Source: DAOTXN01 sp034435435
GTDB taxonomy: Bacteria > Chloroflexota > Anaerolineae > S140-20
DNA: 8,167 nucleotides
Reading direction: 5' to 3'
Assembly: GCA_034435435.1 (NCBI GenBank)
Contig: DAOTXN010000167.1
Coordinates: 1-8,167 of the forward strand
Shown in pieces: positions 1-6,077 of this stretch (position 1 is the first letter of the stretch; every line of letters starts with the position of its first letter). Under the pieces are notes generated by a model. It did no database searches. It was not told where the DNA came from and was given only the letters and a program-made list of their open reading frames with translations. The position numbers and the translations under genes are program-made.

Positions 1-194
1 GGGTGTGTTTCAAATGAGTTGAAGGGTGAGCACTCCTCAATGGTCCTCAGCACAAAACGGGGCTGGAAGCCCGGCTTCAGCCGGGAAAACCCCGATCAAT
101 CGGGGCGTCCGTTCCGCTTTTGACTGGGAACCAGGCCGCTTCGGGCGCATCTGGGGACACTCCTTCCACGCTTCAACTGAAATGAAACACACCC
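1..194. repeat. MITE/REP-like element with inverted arms
   Basis: Bases 1-24 and 171-194 are inverted copies of each other. They match at 21 of 24 positions, with the three mismatches clustered in one 4-base block, and the outer 12 bases (GGGTGTGTTTCA against TGAAACACACCC) match perfectly. Between the arms lie two adjacent GC hairpins at 70-85 and 90-105. The layout resembles a miniature inverted-repeat element or a REP-type intergenic repeat. No transposase is present. The left arm begins exactly at the window edge, so the true left end may lie outside. The reading frames crossing this stretch are short and follow the palindromes, so I do not call a gene here. Confidence 0.45.
70..105. repeat. 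Two tandem GC hairpins
   Basis: The first hairpin pairs CCCGGC (70-75) with GCCGGG (80-85) around a TTCA loop. The second pairs CCCCG (90-94) with CGGGG (101-105) around a short loop, and the stem may extend by one or two A-T pairs. Four A residues separate them. An alternative longer fold pairs 62-69 with the 74-82 region. Similar paired CCCGGCTT..AGCCGGG units occur as dispersed palindromes in many GC-rich bacteria and near IS200/IS605 ends. No T tract follows either stem, so neither looks like an intrinsic terminator. Confidence 0.5.
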
Positions 195-264
195 GATTAA
201 AATTAACCGGCCGGGGTTGAGCAGAACGCAGGAATGTGAAGCGTGAAATGACAAGGAGGCGGAC

Positions 265-696
265 ATGAGAACAGTTGCGATTAGTGGGATGATCGGGACG
301 ATTCACGGCGAGATGCGTTTCTTTTTCCTCGCGGTGGTCGTGATCGGACTGGCGCGCACTCTGTATGGGCTGGCGCGTCGAAGCGAGTTTAGCGACCTGG
401 ATGGTCGCCTGGCGCTGGTCTATAGCATTTTACTGGACTTGCAGGCGCTTTATGGCATCGGCTTGATCCTGTATCTGGCTTTTGTCCAGGAAAACTGGAG
501 CCTGCGGATAGCCTTCAACTGGATCGGCTGGCACCCGGTGTGGATGCTGGCGGCGGTGGTCGTGGGCCATCTGGGTGCGCGCTGGAAAGCGGCCCCTGGT
601 CGGATGCGCTTCCAGGTCCAACTGGGTGTGTATGCCGTCACATTGGCGCTGATTTTCATCGGGGTGATGACCAGCCCACTCAAAGGGTGGCGTTAA
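265..696 (+). CDS. Four-helix integral membrane protein, function unknown
   Basis: The 143-residue product is mostly hydrophobic, with four likely membrane helices at about 17-36, 49-72, 87-105 and 117-136. Basic stretches (RR at 38-39, RWK at 106-108) sit between helices. Histidines H14, H90 and H102 lie in or at the ends of helices, with H90 and H102 twelve residues apart. The pattern recalls small four-helix cytochrome-b-like proteins of Bacteroidetes and Chloroflexi, but heme binding cannot be shown from this. The ATG at 265 is supported by a strong AAGGAGG at 253-259. The internal ATG at 289 is less likely. The gene stands alone: it is preceded by the repeat region and closed by the terminator at 711-746. 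No function is assigned. Confidence 0.8.
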   Translation: MRTVAISGMIGTIHGEMRFFFLAVVVIGLARTLYGLARRSEFSDLDGRLALVYSILLDLQALYGIGLILYLAFVQENWSLRIAFNWIGWHPVWMLAAVVVGHLGARWKAAPGRMRFQVQLGVYAVTLALIFIGVMTSPLKGWR

Positions 697-704
697 TTGG
701 CCTA

Positions 705-746
705 CCCCACCCCCCGGCTTTATGTAAGAGGCCGGGGGTCTTTTTT
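705..746 (+). terminator. Intrinsic terminator after the membrane protein gene
   Basis: An eight-pair GC stem, CCCCCGGC (711-718) with GCCGGGGG (731-738), encloses a 12-base loop and is followed within two bases by six T residues (741-746). This is a textbook rho-independent terminator. It lies 15 bases after the stop codon of the membrane protein gene and directly before the next promoter, so it insulates the two transcription units. Confidence 0.88.
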
Positions 747-749
747 CGC

Positions 750-778
750 TTGACGCAAAAGACCAGAGCCGTTATACT
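750..778 (+). promoter_or_regulatory. Near-consensus sigma-70-type promoter for the SDR operon
   Basis: A -35 box TTGACG (750-755) and a -10 box TATACT (773-778) are separated by exactly 17 bases. Each box differs from consensus at one position. Transcription would start near 785, leaving a leader of about 22 bases before the ATG at 807 that contains GGAGA at 796-800 as a ribosome binding site. The promoter follows the terminator T tract by only a few bases. This is a strong sequence match but untested. Confidence 0.8.
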
Positions 779-806
779 CGCCATCAGTTTGTCGCGGAGA
801 CAAAAG

Positions 807-1739
807 ATGGTATTGATAACCGGGGCAACCGGATTCGTGGGGCGGGCATTGTTGCGCCGTTTGCTTCAGGAGCAGCGCGAGGTGCGCTGCCTGCTCAGGC
901 CGTCCAAACATACTCCACCCTTACCACCAGGCAGCATGCACATCGTCACAAGCACTCTGCACGATCTGCCGTCGTTACGGGTCGCCATGCAGAACGTGGA
1001 CGCGGTGGTGCACCTGGCAGGGGCGTGGCGCGACCGGGGCGGCGACGCCGCCGAGTGGGTCAACCGCCAGGGCACGGCTAACGTGGTCGAAGCGGCGGTG
1101 GAGGCCGGGGTGGGGCAATTCATCTATCTCAGCCACATCCACGCCGACCGCAACTCGGCCTATCCGTTGTTGCGCAGCAAAGGCGCCGCCGAAGAGACCA
1201 TCCGCGCCAGCGGTCTGTCTTTTACCATTCTGCGCTCCTCGCTCATCTTTGGCCCCGACGACCATTTCACCACCGTTCTGGCGATGCTGCTCAAAGTGAT
1301 TCCCTTTGTGTTTCCCGTCGTCGGCGAGGGCAAGACGCGCTTTCAACCCATCCACGTGGACGACGTAGCGCGTTGCCTGGCGGGTTGCCTGGACGTTTAT
1401 CATCTGGAAAACACGGTCCTGCCCATCGGCGGCCCGCAACATCTCTCCTATTCGGAAATCCTGGACGCTGTGATGGAGACGCTGAACGTGCGGCGCGTGC
1501 GCGTGCGCCTGCGCCTGCCGGCTATGCGCGCGTTGGTCGGGCTGAGCCGGTTATGCTTTCCCCATCCGCCGGTCAGCCATGCCCAGATAGACCTGTTTGC
1601 CATTGACAACACGACCGATCTAGGTAACGTGCCCCGCAATTTCGATTTTGAGCCGCAGCGTTTTCCCGCCAGTCTGGGCTATTTGCGGTGCAAGGGCTGG
1701 CGACGGGCCTTCTTGCGGCAGGTGTATCGGGGAAGATGA
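807..1739 (+). CDS. NDUFA9-like atypical SDR (NAD(P)-binding epimerase/dehydratase family)
   Basis: The 310-residue product starts with a Rossmann nucleotide-binding motif, GATGFVG (6-12). It continues with the DAVVHLAG strand (65-72), N86 with nearby helix residues, and the ILR..LIFGP segment (141-150), all typical of extended/atypical SDRs of the NDUFA9-like group. Members bind NAD(P)(H) and act as epimerases, dehydratases or assembly factors; the substrate here is unknown. The usual YxxxK catalytic pair is not in register: Y119 and K125 are six apart and L121 occupies the expected Tyr position. The frame stays open upstream to about 540, but the ATG at 807 is preferred because it has a promoter and GGAGA directly upstream and begins the Rossmann strand at residue 2. 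It is the first gene of an operon with the transporter 16 bases downstream. Confidence 0.85.
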   Translation: MVLITGATGFVGRALLRRLLQEQREVRCLLRPSKHTPPLPPGSMHIVTSTLHDLPSLRVAMQNVDAVVHLAGAWRDRGGDAAEWVNRQGTANVVEAAVEAGVGQFIYLSHIHADRNSAYPLLRSKGAAEETIRASGLSFTILRSSLIFGPDDHFTTVLAMLLKVIPFVFPVVGEGKTRFQPIHVDDVARCLAGCLDVYHLENTVLPIGGPQHLSYSEILDAVMETLNVRRVRVRLRLPAMRALVGLSRLCFPHPPVSHAQIDLFAIDNTTDLGNVPRNFDFEPQRFPASLGYLRCKGWRRAFLRQVYRGR

Positions 1740-1755
1740 TCGGCCGTTTGGGTGA

Positions 1756-3027
1756 GTGGCAGCGGCCTTGAATTGTGACATGATGCGTCTACGCTGGTCG
1801 GTCGCGCCAGAGGGTGCGACGCCGATACAAAAGCAGAACTTTCGCAACGTCCAGATCGACGCTATCGGCGTGGGCATCGCTGCCGCTGCCGCCCCTTTTC
1901 TGCCCGTCTTTTTGACGCGGTTGGGGGCCAGCAACTTCCAAGTGGGTCTGTTGACGGCTATGCCGGCCTTTACCGGCCTGTTCTTCTCCGTCCTCGTCGG
2001 GCGTTTTCTGGCCAGGAGACAGAATATCGTGCCGTGGTACAGTACAGCGCGGCTGTTGACCTTTTCGTGTTATGCTCTGACGGGGCTGGCTTCAATGCTG
2101 CTCGCTCCGCAGCATACCATAGCGGCCGTGTTGCTCATCTGGATGTTTGCCACAGTGCCCCAAACGGTCGTCGCCGTCGCTTTCTCAGTGGTGATGAACG
2201 CCGTGGCCGGTCCCGATGGGCGCTATGCCCTGATGAGTCGGCGTTGGTCGATCATTGGCCTGACCATCGCCCTCACCGTGACCCTGGCCGGTCAGGTACT
2301 CGATCGCTTGTCCTTCCCGCTGAACTATCAGGCGGTCTTTATCGGTCTGGCTTTAGGAGCGCTGATCAGCTTTTATTTTTCCATCCATCTCCGATTGCCA
2401 ACTGTGGAGCCGCCGGCGCACATCCCTGGCCTGTCGCGGGCGCAGCGCCTCAAGGGTTACATTCAGTTGGTGCGCAACGAACGGCCTTTCGTGTCTTTTA
2501 CGGCCAAGCGCTTCGTTTATCTGGCGGGAACCACGCTGGGGCTGCCTCTTTTTCCGCTCTATTTCGTTCGCGATGTGCACGCGACCGAAGCCTGGATCGG
2601 CGTCATCAACTCGACCCAGATGGCGGTGACGCTGGTCGGCTATTTGTTCTGGGCGCGCCAGGGCCGCCGGCGCGGCTCGCGCTTTGTCCTGTTATGGACC
2701 ACTCTGGGTGTGGCGCTCTACCCGGCCCTGGTGGCCTCGACCCGCGATGTGCACTGGATCGTGCTATATGCCGGATTGGCCGGGATGTTTCAAGCCGGGC
2801 TGGACCTGGTCTTTTTTGACGAACTGATGAAAACTGTGCCGGTGCAACACAGCGCCATCTTTGTTGGTCTGGCCCAAAGCCTGCAACACCTGGCGGCAGT
2901 GGTCGCGCCGCTGATCGGCACGGCGTTGACTACACACATCGGCATTGGCGGCGCTTTGCTCATGAGCGCCGCGATCCGATTGGTCGGTTTTGGTCTGTTC
3001 GCGTGGAAGCGCACGACCCGCCGATAA
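1756..3027 (+). CDS. MFS transporter, 12 membrane segments
   Basis: The 423-residue product has a cytoplasmic N-terminus of about 35 residues and roughly twelve hydrophobic helices in two groups of six (about 36-208 and 252-416). A longer polar loop at about 210-250 lies between them, the classic major facilitator plan. The segment LGASNFQVGLL at the TM1-TM2 turn and the GRFLARRQ loop after TM2 fit the family's loop 2-3 motif. It probably moves a small solute by proton coupling; the substrate cannot be read from sequence. The start is uncertain: GTG at 1756 lies 16 bases after the SDR stop, and ATG at 1780 would shorten it by eight residues; neither has a clear ribosome binding site, suggesting translational coupling. 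Base composition matches its neighbours. Confidence 0.87.
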   Translation: MAAALNCDMMRLRWSVAPEGATPIQKQNFRNVQIDAIGVGIAAAAAPFLPVFLTRLGASNFQVGLLTAMPAFTGLFFSVLVGRFLARRQNIVPWYSTARLLTFSCYALTGLASMLLAPQHTIAAVLLIWMFATVPQTVVAVAFSVVMNAVAGPDGRYALMSRRWSIIGLTIALTVTLAGQVLDRLSFPLNYQAVFIGLALGALISFYFSIHLRLPTVEPPAHIPGLSRAQRLKGYIQLVRNERPFVSFTAKRFVYLAGTTLGLPLFPLYFVRDVHATEAWIGVINSTQMAVTLVGYLFWARQGRRRGSRFVLLWTTLGVALYPALVASTRDVHWIVLYAGLAGMFQAGLDLVFFDELMKTVPVQHSAIFVGLAQSLQHLAAVVAPLIGTALTTHIGIGGALLMSAAIRLVGFGLFAWKRTTRR

Positions 3028-3048
3028 TCCTATCCCCTGGAGGAAACC

Positions 3049-3492
3049 ATGCAAGAACTGCTGGCCGACTTTCCCGTCGTCATCCAAATCCCTGTGGCCT
3101 GGGGCGAGATGGACGCCTTTCAGCACGTGAACAACGCGGTCTATTTTCGCTATTTTGAAAGCGCCCGCATCATCTACCTGGAGCGCACCGGCTTTATCGA
3201 GCTGCGCGAGCGCACGGGCATCGGCCCGATTTTAGCTGCGACCAGCATCCGCTTTCGCAAACCGCTCACCTATCCTGATACCGTGTCGGTAGGCGTGCGG
3301 GTGAACGAAATCGGCGACGACCGCTTTACGATGGAATATCGGTTGGTCAGTCACAAGTTGGGGGTTGTGGCTGCCGAGGGCGAGGCCACCCTGGTGGCCT
3401 ACGATTATCAAGCTCTACGCAAAGCGGTGCTGCCGGACGAGATACGCCGGTGCATCGAGGCGCTGCAATCCGAGCTGGATACCAGCCAATGA
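3049..3492 (+). CDS. Acyl-CoA thioesterase, YbgC/FadM-like hotdog fold (4HBT)
   Basis: The 147-residue product has the family signature near its N-terminus: WGEMDAFQHVNNAVYFRYFE (18-37). D22 is the expected catalytic acid/base, and the HVNNxxYxxYFE helix is present in full. Length fits a single hotdog domain (about 130-150 residues). Homologues hydrolyse acyl-CoA or related thioesters in the cytoplasm; chain length and substrate cannot be told. The ATG at 3049 has a strong GGAGG at 3039-3043, 21 bases downstream of the MFS stop, so it is the third gene of the SDR operon. It converges on amrS, leaving only 44 bases between the two stops, with no obvious stem and T tract in that gap. Confidence 0.92.
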   Translation: MQELLADFPVVIQIPVAWGEMDAFQHVNNAVYFRYFESARIIYLERTGFIELRERTGIGPILAATSIRFRKPLTYPDTVSVGVRVNEIGDDRFTMEYRLVSHKLGVVAAEGEATLVAYDYQALRKAVLPDEIRRCIEALQSELDTSQ

Positions 3493-3536
3493 AATCGAAA
3501 CGTCGCCCGTCCCCCGCCGGCGTCGCTCGTCGAACG

Positions 3537-4622
3537 CTACCCTAATCCCACCCCGGCCACCGGCGCGCCGCAGTCGGGGCATGCGCCGTTGCGAATGCGG
3601 CCGTTCGTCGCGCCCACGACGCGATTCTGGCGGATGCTGTAGCCCCAGCGGGCGATGAGTCGCGCGCCGCAAGCGTGGCAGTAGGTGCTCTCGCCCTCCA
3701 CGCCGTCCGGTAGCATCCAGCCCGGCGCGTTCCCCACGAAAACGTAATGCAGCCCGGCCTCTCGACCGATGTTCCACGCCCGCACCAACCGCTCGACGGG
3801 CGTCGGCGGCGCGTCGTATTTGTAAGTGGGGTGGTAGCGACTGACGTGCCAGGGAGTGTCGGGTCCTAGCTCGTCGCGGATGAACGCGGCGATCTGGCCC
3901 AATTCCTCGGGCGAGTCGTTCAGATCGGTAATGACCAGCGTGGTCACTTCGATCCACACGCCGGCCTGTTTCATGCGCACCAACGAGTCGAGCACCGGCT
4001 GGAGCCGGGCCCCGATCAGTTTGCGATAGGTCTGGTCGCGAAAGGCTTTCAAGTCCACGTTCGCGGCGTCCAGATAGGGGCGGATGGTCTCTAGCGCCTC
4101 GGCGCTCATGTAGCCGTTGGTCACAAAAACGTTGGCGATGCCGGCGGCGTGGGCCAGTTGCGCTGTCTGGTAGGCGTACTCGAAAAAGATGGTCGGCTCG
4201 GTATAGGTGTAGGCGATGCTGCGACAGCCCGTGCGCCGGGCCGAGGCGACCAGATCGGCAGGCGCGGCCCGTTGCCCGCCCAACAAGACGTGTTCTTCGC
4301 GCACGGCCTGAGAGATCTGCCAGTTCTGGCACCAGTGGCAGCGATAGTTACAGCCCACCGTGGCGATGGAAAAGGCCGCGCTGCCCGGGTAAAAGTGAAA
4401 CAGCGGCTTTTTCTCCACCGGGTCCACGTTGGCCGAGATCACCCGTCCATAGACCAGCGTGCGCAGCTCGCCGCCCACGTTCTCGCGCACCAGGCAGATG
4501 CCCTTGCGCCCGTCGCGAATGAGGCAGCCATGGGCGCACAGGTTGCAGCGCACGGCGTGCGGGTCGCGCTCATCCGGCGCCGGTTCCCACAACATGGCGG
4601 GGAAATAGTCAGTCGTTTTCAT
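3537..4622 (-). CDS. amrS: AmmeMemoRadiSam system radical SAM enzyme AmrS
   Basis: The 361-residue protein has the radical SAM cluster motif CNYRCHWC (C91, C95, C98) binding a 4Fe-4S cluster and S-adenosylmethionine. The following NWQISQ, the preceding VDPVEKKPLFHFYPG and the N-terminal CNLCAHGC (C26, C29, C33, with C43) are diagnostic of AmrS, formerly grouped with pyruvate formate-lyase activating enzymes. Further pairs at C315/C318 and C348/C351 form a probable C-terminal zinc ribbon. The family's substrate is unknown; it usually co-occurs with AmrA and AmrB, neither encoded here. The ATG at 4622 is preceded by an AGGTGAAGG stretch and an extended -10 box. A separate ATG at 4632, out of frame, sits closer to that ribosome binding site. 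The gene is transcribed divergently from the metalloenzyme gene. Confidence 0.93.
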   Translation of the reverse strand: MKTTDYFPAMLWEPAPDERDPHAVRCNLCAHGCLIRDGRKGICLVRENVGGELRTLVYGRVISANVDPVEKKPLFHFYPGSAAFSIATVGCNYRCHWCQNWQISQAVREEHVLLGGQRAAPADLVASARRTGCRSIAYTYTEPTIFFEYAYQTAQLAHAAGIANVFVTNGYMSAEALETIRPYLDAANVDLKAFRDQTYRKLIGARLQPVLDSLVRMKQAGVWIEVTTLVITDLNDSPEELGQIAAFIRDELGPDTPWHVSRYHPTYKYDAPPTPVERLVRAWNIGREAGLHYVFVGNAPGWMLPDGVEGESTYCHACGARLIARWGYSIRQNRVVGATNGRIRNGACPDCGAPVAGVGLG

Positions 4623-4648
4623 CTTGTTTCATACCTTCACCTCAAACC

Positions 4649-4657
4649 ATTATAACA
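4649..4657 (-). promoter_or_regulatory. Extended -10 promoter element for amrS
   Basis: Read on the minus strand, TGTTATAAT is a perfect -10 hexamer (TATAAT, 4654-4649) with the TGn extension. No good -35 box lies at 17 bases; TTGCTC (4680-4675) is the nearest candidate, with a 20-base spacer. The start would fall near 4642, leaving a leader of about 20 bases. Confidence 0.6.
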
Positions 4658-4694
4658 CAATCAACCAAAAAACGGAGCAAAACGTCGCGGACAT

Positions 4695-4723
4695 TTGTCG
4701 CTTGTTCTCCTTTGCGCTACAAT
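4695..4723 (+). promoter_or_regulatory. Promoter placing transcription start almost at the metalloenzyme ATG
   Basis: A -35-like TTGTCG (4695-4700) and a -10 box TACAAT (4718-4723) are separated by exactly 17 bases. The -10 box ends only 8 bases before the ATG at 4732, so the transcript would start at about 4730 and be leaderless or nearly so. This agrees with the absence of a ribosome binding site before that ATG. Confidence 0.62.
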
Positions 4724-4731
4724 CGGGCGCA

Positions 4732-5688
4732 ATGGACCACGGACGTTCGGTGATCTTTGTCTTCCTGGACGGCGTCGGGCTGGGCGCGGCCGACGAGCGC
4801 AACCCCTTTTGGTCGGCGCGCACGCCCACGTTGCGCCGCTTGCTGGGCGGCCCATTGGTGCAAGGGATTGACGTCGCGCCGAACGGGCAAGGGCGAGCCT
4901 TGCCCCTACTGTGCCGGGGCATCGACGCCACGCTGGGCGTACCGGGCCTGCCCCAGAGCGGCAGCGGGCAGACGGCGCTGTTCACCGGGGTCAACGCGGC
5001 CCAGGTGGCCGGGACGCACGTATTTGCCTTTCCCACCGAACGGCTGCGCCAGGTCATCGCCGAGCACAGCATGTTCAAACGGGCGGTAGAACGCGGGCTG
5101 CGTGTGACGCTGGCCAACGCCTATTCAGAGGGCTACTGGTCGTGGGTGGAGAAAAAGCGCCGCGGGCGGCACTCGGCCACCACGCTGATCAACATGGCTG
5201 CCGGGCTGCCCTTTCGCAGCTTTGACGACCTGCGCCAGGGGTGGGCCGTCTATTGGGACATCACTCACGAGATCGCCCGCCAGCGCTTTCACGCCGATCT
5301 GGAGCCGGTGAGTGCGACCGAGGCCGGGCGGCGGCTGGCGCAATTGGGGGCCAAATACGATCTGGTGTTGTACGAGAGCTTTCTCACCGACCTGGCCGGA
5401 CATAGGCGGCTGCCCTGGCCGCCGGAGGAGACGTTGGAGCGGGTGGACGAGTTTCTGGCCGGATTGCTGGCGGCGCGACCGGCCGGGGCGACGGTGGTGC
5501 TGTGTTCCGACCACGGCAACGTCGAGGACCGCGTCTTCAAGGGGCACACCACTAACCCGGTGCCGTTGCTGGTCGTCGGGCCGGGGGCTGTCGATCTGGT
5601 TTGGGAGCGTGTGCGCGACATCACCGGCGTGCCGGGGGCAATTTTGGGTTGGCTGGATGGGCTGGCGCAAAGCAAGCGGGTAGGGTAA
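4732..5688 (+). CDS. Alkaline-phosphatase-superfamily metalloenzyme (iPGM/phosphopentomutase-like), substrate unknown
   Basis: The 318-residue protein opens with FVFLDGVGLG (9-18), where D13 is a metal ligand. It then has QSGSGQTALFTG (75-86), in which S76 aligns with the nucleophile of iPGM (SxxGH), LTDLAGH (D220, H224), CSDHGN (D260, H261) and GHTTNPVP (H272). This is a complete two-metal ligand set for the superfamily that holds phosphoglycerate mutases, phosphopentomutase and phosphodiesterases. At 318 residues it is much shorter than iPGM (about 510) and lacks room for that enzyme's large inserted transferase domain, so it is more likely a phosphatase or phosphomutase-like enzyme of unassigned substrate. 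The frame is open from a TTG at 4624, but that would overlap both divergent promoters; the ATG at 4732 begins just before the first strand. DUF192 follows after 11 bases. Confidence 0.85.
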   Translation: MDHGRSVIFVFLDGVGLGAADERNPFWSARTPTLRRLLGGPLVQGIDVAPNGQGRALPLLCRGIDATLGVPGLPQSGSGQTALFTGVNAAQVAGTHVFAFPTERLRQVIAEHSMFKRAVERGLRVTLANAYSEGYWSWVEKKRRGRHSATTLINMAAGLPFRSFDDLRQGWAVYWDITHEIARQRFHADLEPVSATEAGRRLAQLGAKYDLVLYESFLTDLAGHRRLPWPPEETLERVDEFLAGLLAARPAGATVVLCSDHGNVEDRVFKGHTTNPVPLLVVGPGAVDLVWERVRDITGVPGAILGWLDGLAQSKRVG

Positions 5689-5699
5689 AATAGCAGGCG

Positions 5700-6077
5700 A
5701 TGGCAAAGGCACTCTTGGTCGAAAACGAAACGCGCGGACTGATGCTGGCCCGCCGCGTGCGCCGGGCCGACAGCTTTCTCACCCGCCTGCGCGGTCTGAC
5801 CTTTCGCCGCGGCCTGGGAAAAGACGAGGGCTTGTTGTTGGTCGGACACCGCGAGAGCCGGGCCGATGCGGCCATTCACATGTTTTTCGTCTTTTTCCCC
5901 ATCGGCGTGGTGTGGCTCGACCGCGAGAACCGCGTGGTGGACAAGGTGGTGGCCTGCCCTTTCCGGCCCTTTTACGCGCCGCGTGGCCCGGCCATCGGGG
6001 TGCTGGAATGTCGGCCGGATGTGCTGGAACGGGTTGAAATTGGAGACAAGATTCGATTTGTGGCACAAGACATCTAA
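5700..6077 (+). CDS. DUF192 family protein, cytosolic form
   Basis: The 125-residue protein shows the DUF192 pattern: FLTRLRGLTFRRGL (26-39), EGLLLV (43-48), IHMFFVFFPIGVVWLD (59-74) and a C-terminal LE.....LERVEIGD region. No signal peptide is seen, unlike the many exported members. Its function is unknown in general. In most members I know, the FPI motif is followed by Asp (PIDVVFLD); here G69 occupies that place. The ATG at 5700 lies 11 bases after the metalloenzyme stop. There is no clear ribosome binding site, but a TAAAAT sits 8 bases upstream, the same spacing as the TACAAT before the preceding gene; no matching -35 box was found. The 3' end overlaps the start of the M23 gene. Confidence 0.88.
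   Translation: MAKALLVENETRGLMLARRVRRADSFLTRLRGLTFRRGLGKDEGLLLVGHRESRADAAIHMFFVFFPIGVVWLDRENRVVDKVVACPFRPFYAPRGPAIGVLECRPDVLERVEIGDKIRFVAQDI

Noticed and set aside
198..203. TAAAAT as a -10 box for the first gene
   Set aside because: No acceptable -35 box lies at 16-18 bases upstream; the match alone is too weak in this AT-rich patch.
205..218. AACC/GGTT inverted repeat around GGCCGG as an operator
   Set aside because: It is short, has an internal mismatch and no second copy, so chance is a sufficient explanation.
26..220. Open frames on both strands across the left-edge repeat (64 and 89 codons)
   Set aside because: They run through the inverted arms and hairpins, have no ribosome binding site I can defend, and their products show no domain or membrane pattern.
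540..806. Upstream extension of the SDR frame by 89 codons
   Set aside because: It would cross the membrane protein's coding end, the terminator and the promoter, and the extra residues show no domain. The Rossmann strand begins right after the ATG at 807.
2034..2819. 261-codon plus-strand frame inside the MFS gene
   Set aside because: It is a shifted reading of the transporter gene; the transporter frame gives twelve helices while this one gives a mixed, motif-free sequence.
3493..3536. Possible bidirectional terminator between the thioesterase and amrS stops
   Set aside because: The gap is GC-rich but I found no stable stem followed by a T tract on either strand.
3415..4332. 305-codon minus-strand frame inside amrS
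   Set aside because: It overlaps amrS in another frame on the same strand and is Arg-rich with no motif; such shadow frames are expected in GC-rich codons.
4624..4731. TTG start extending the metalloenzyme by 36 residues
   Set aside because: It would place coding sequence over both divergent promoters and adds a stretch without family character. The ATG at 4732 fits the family's N-terminal strand.
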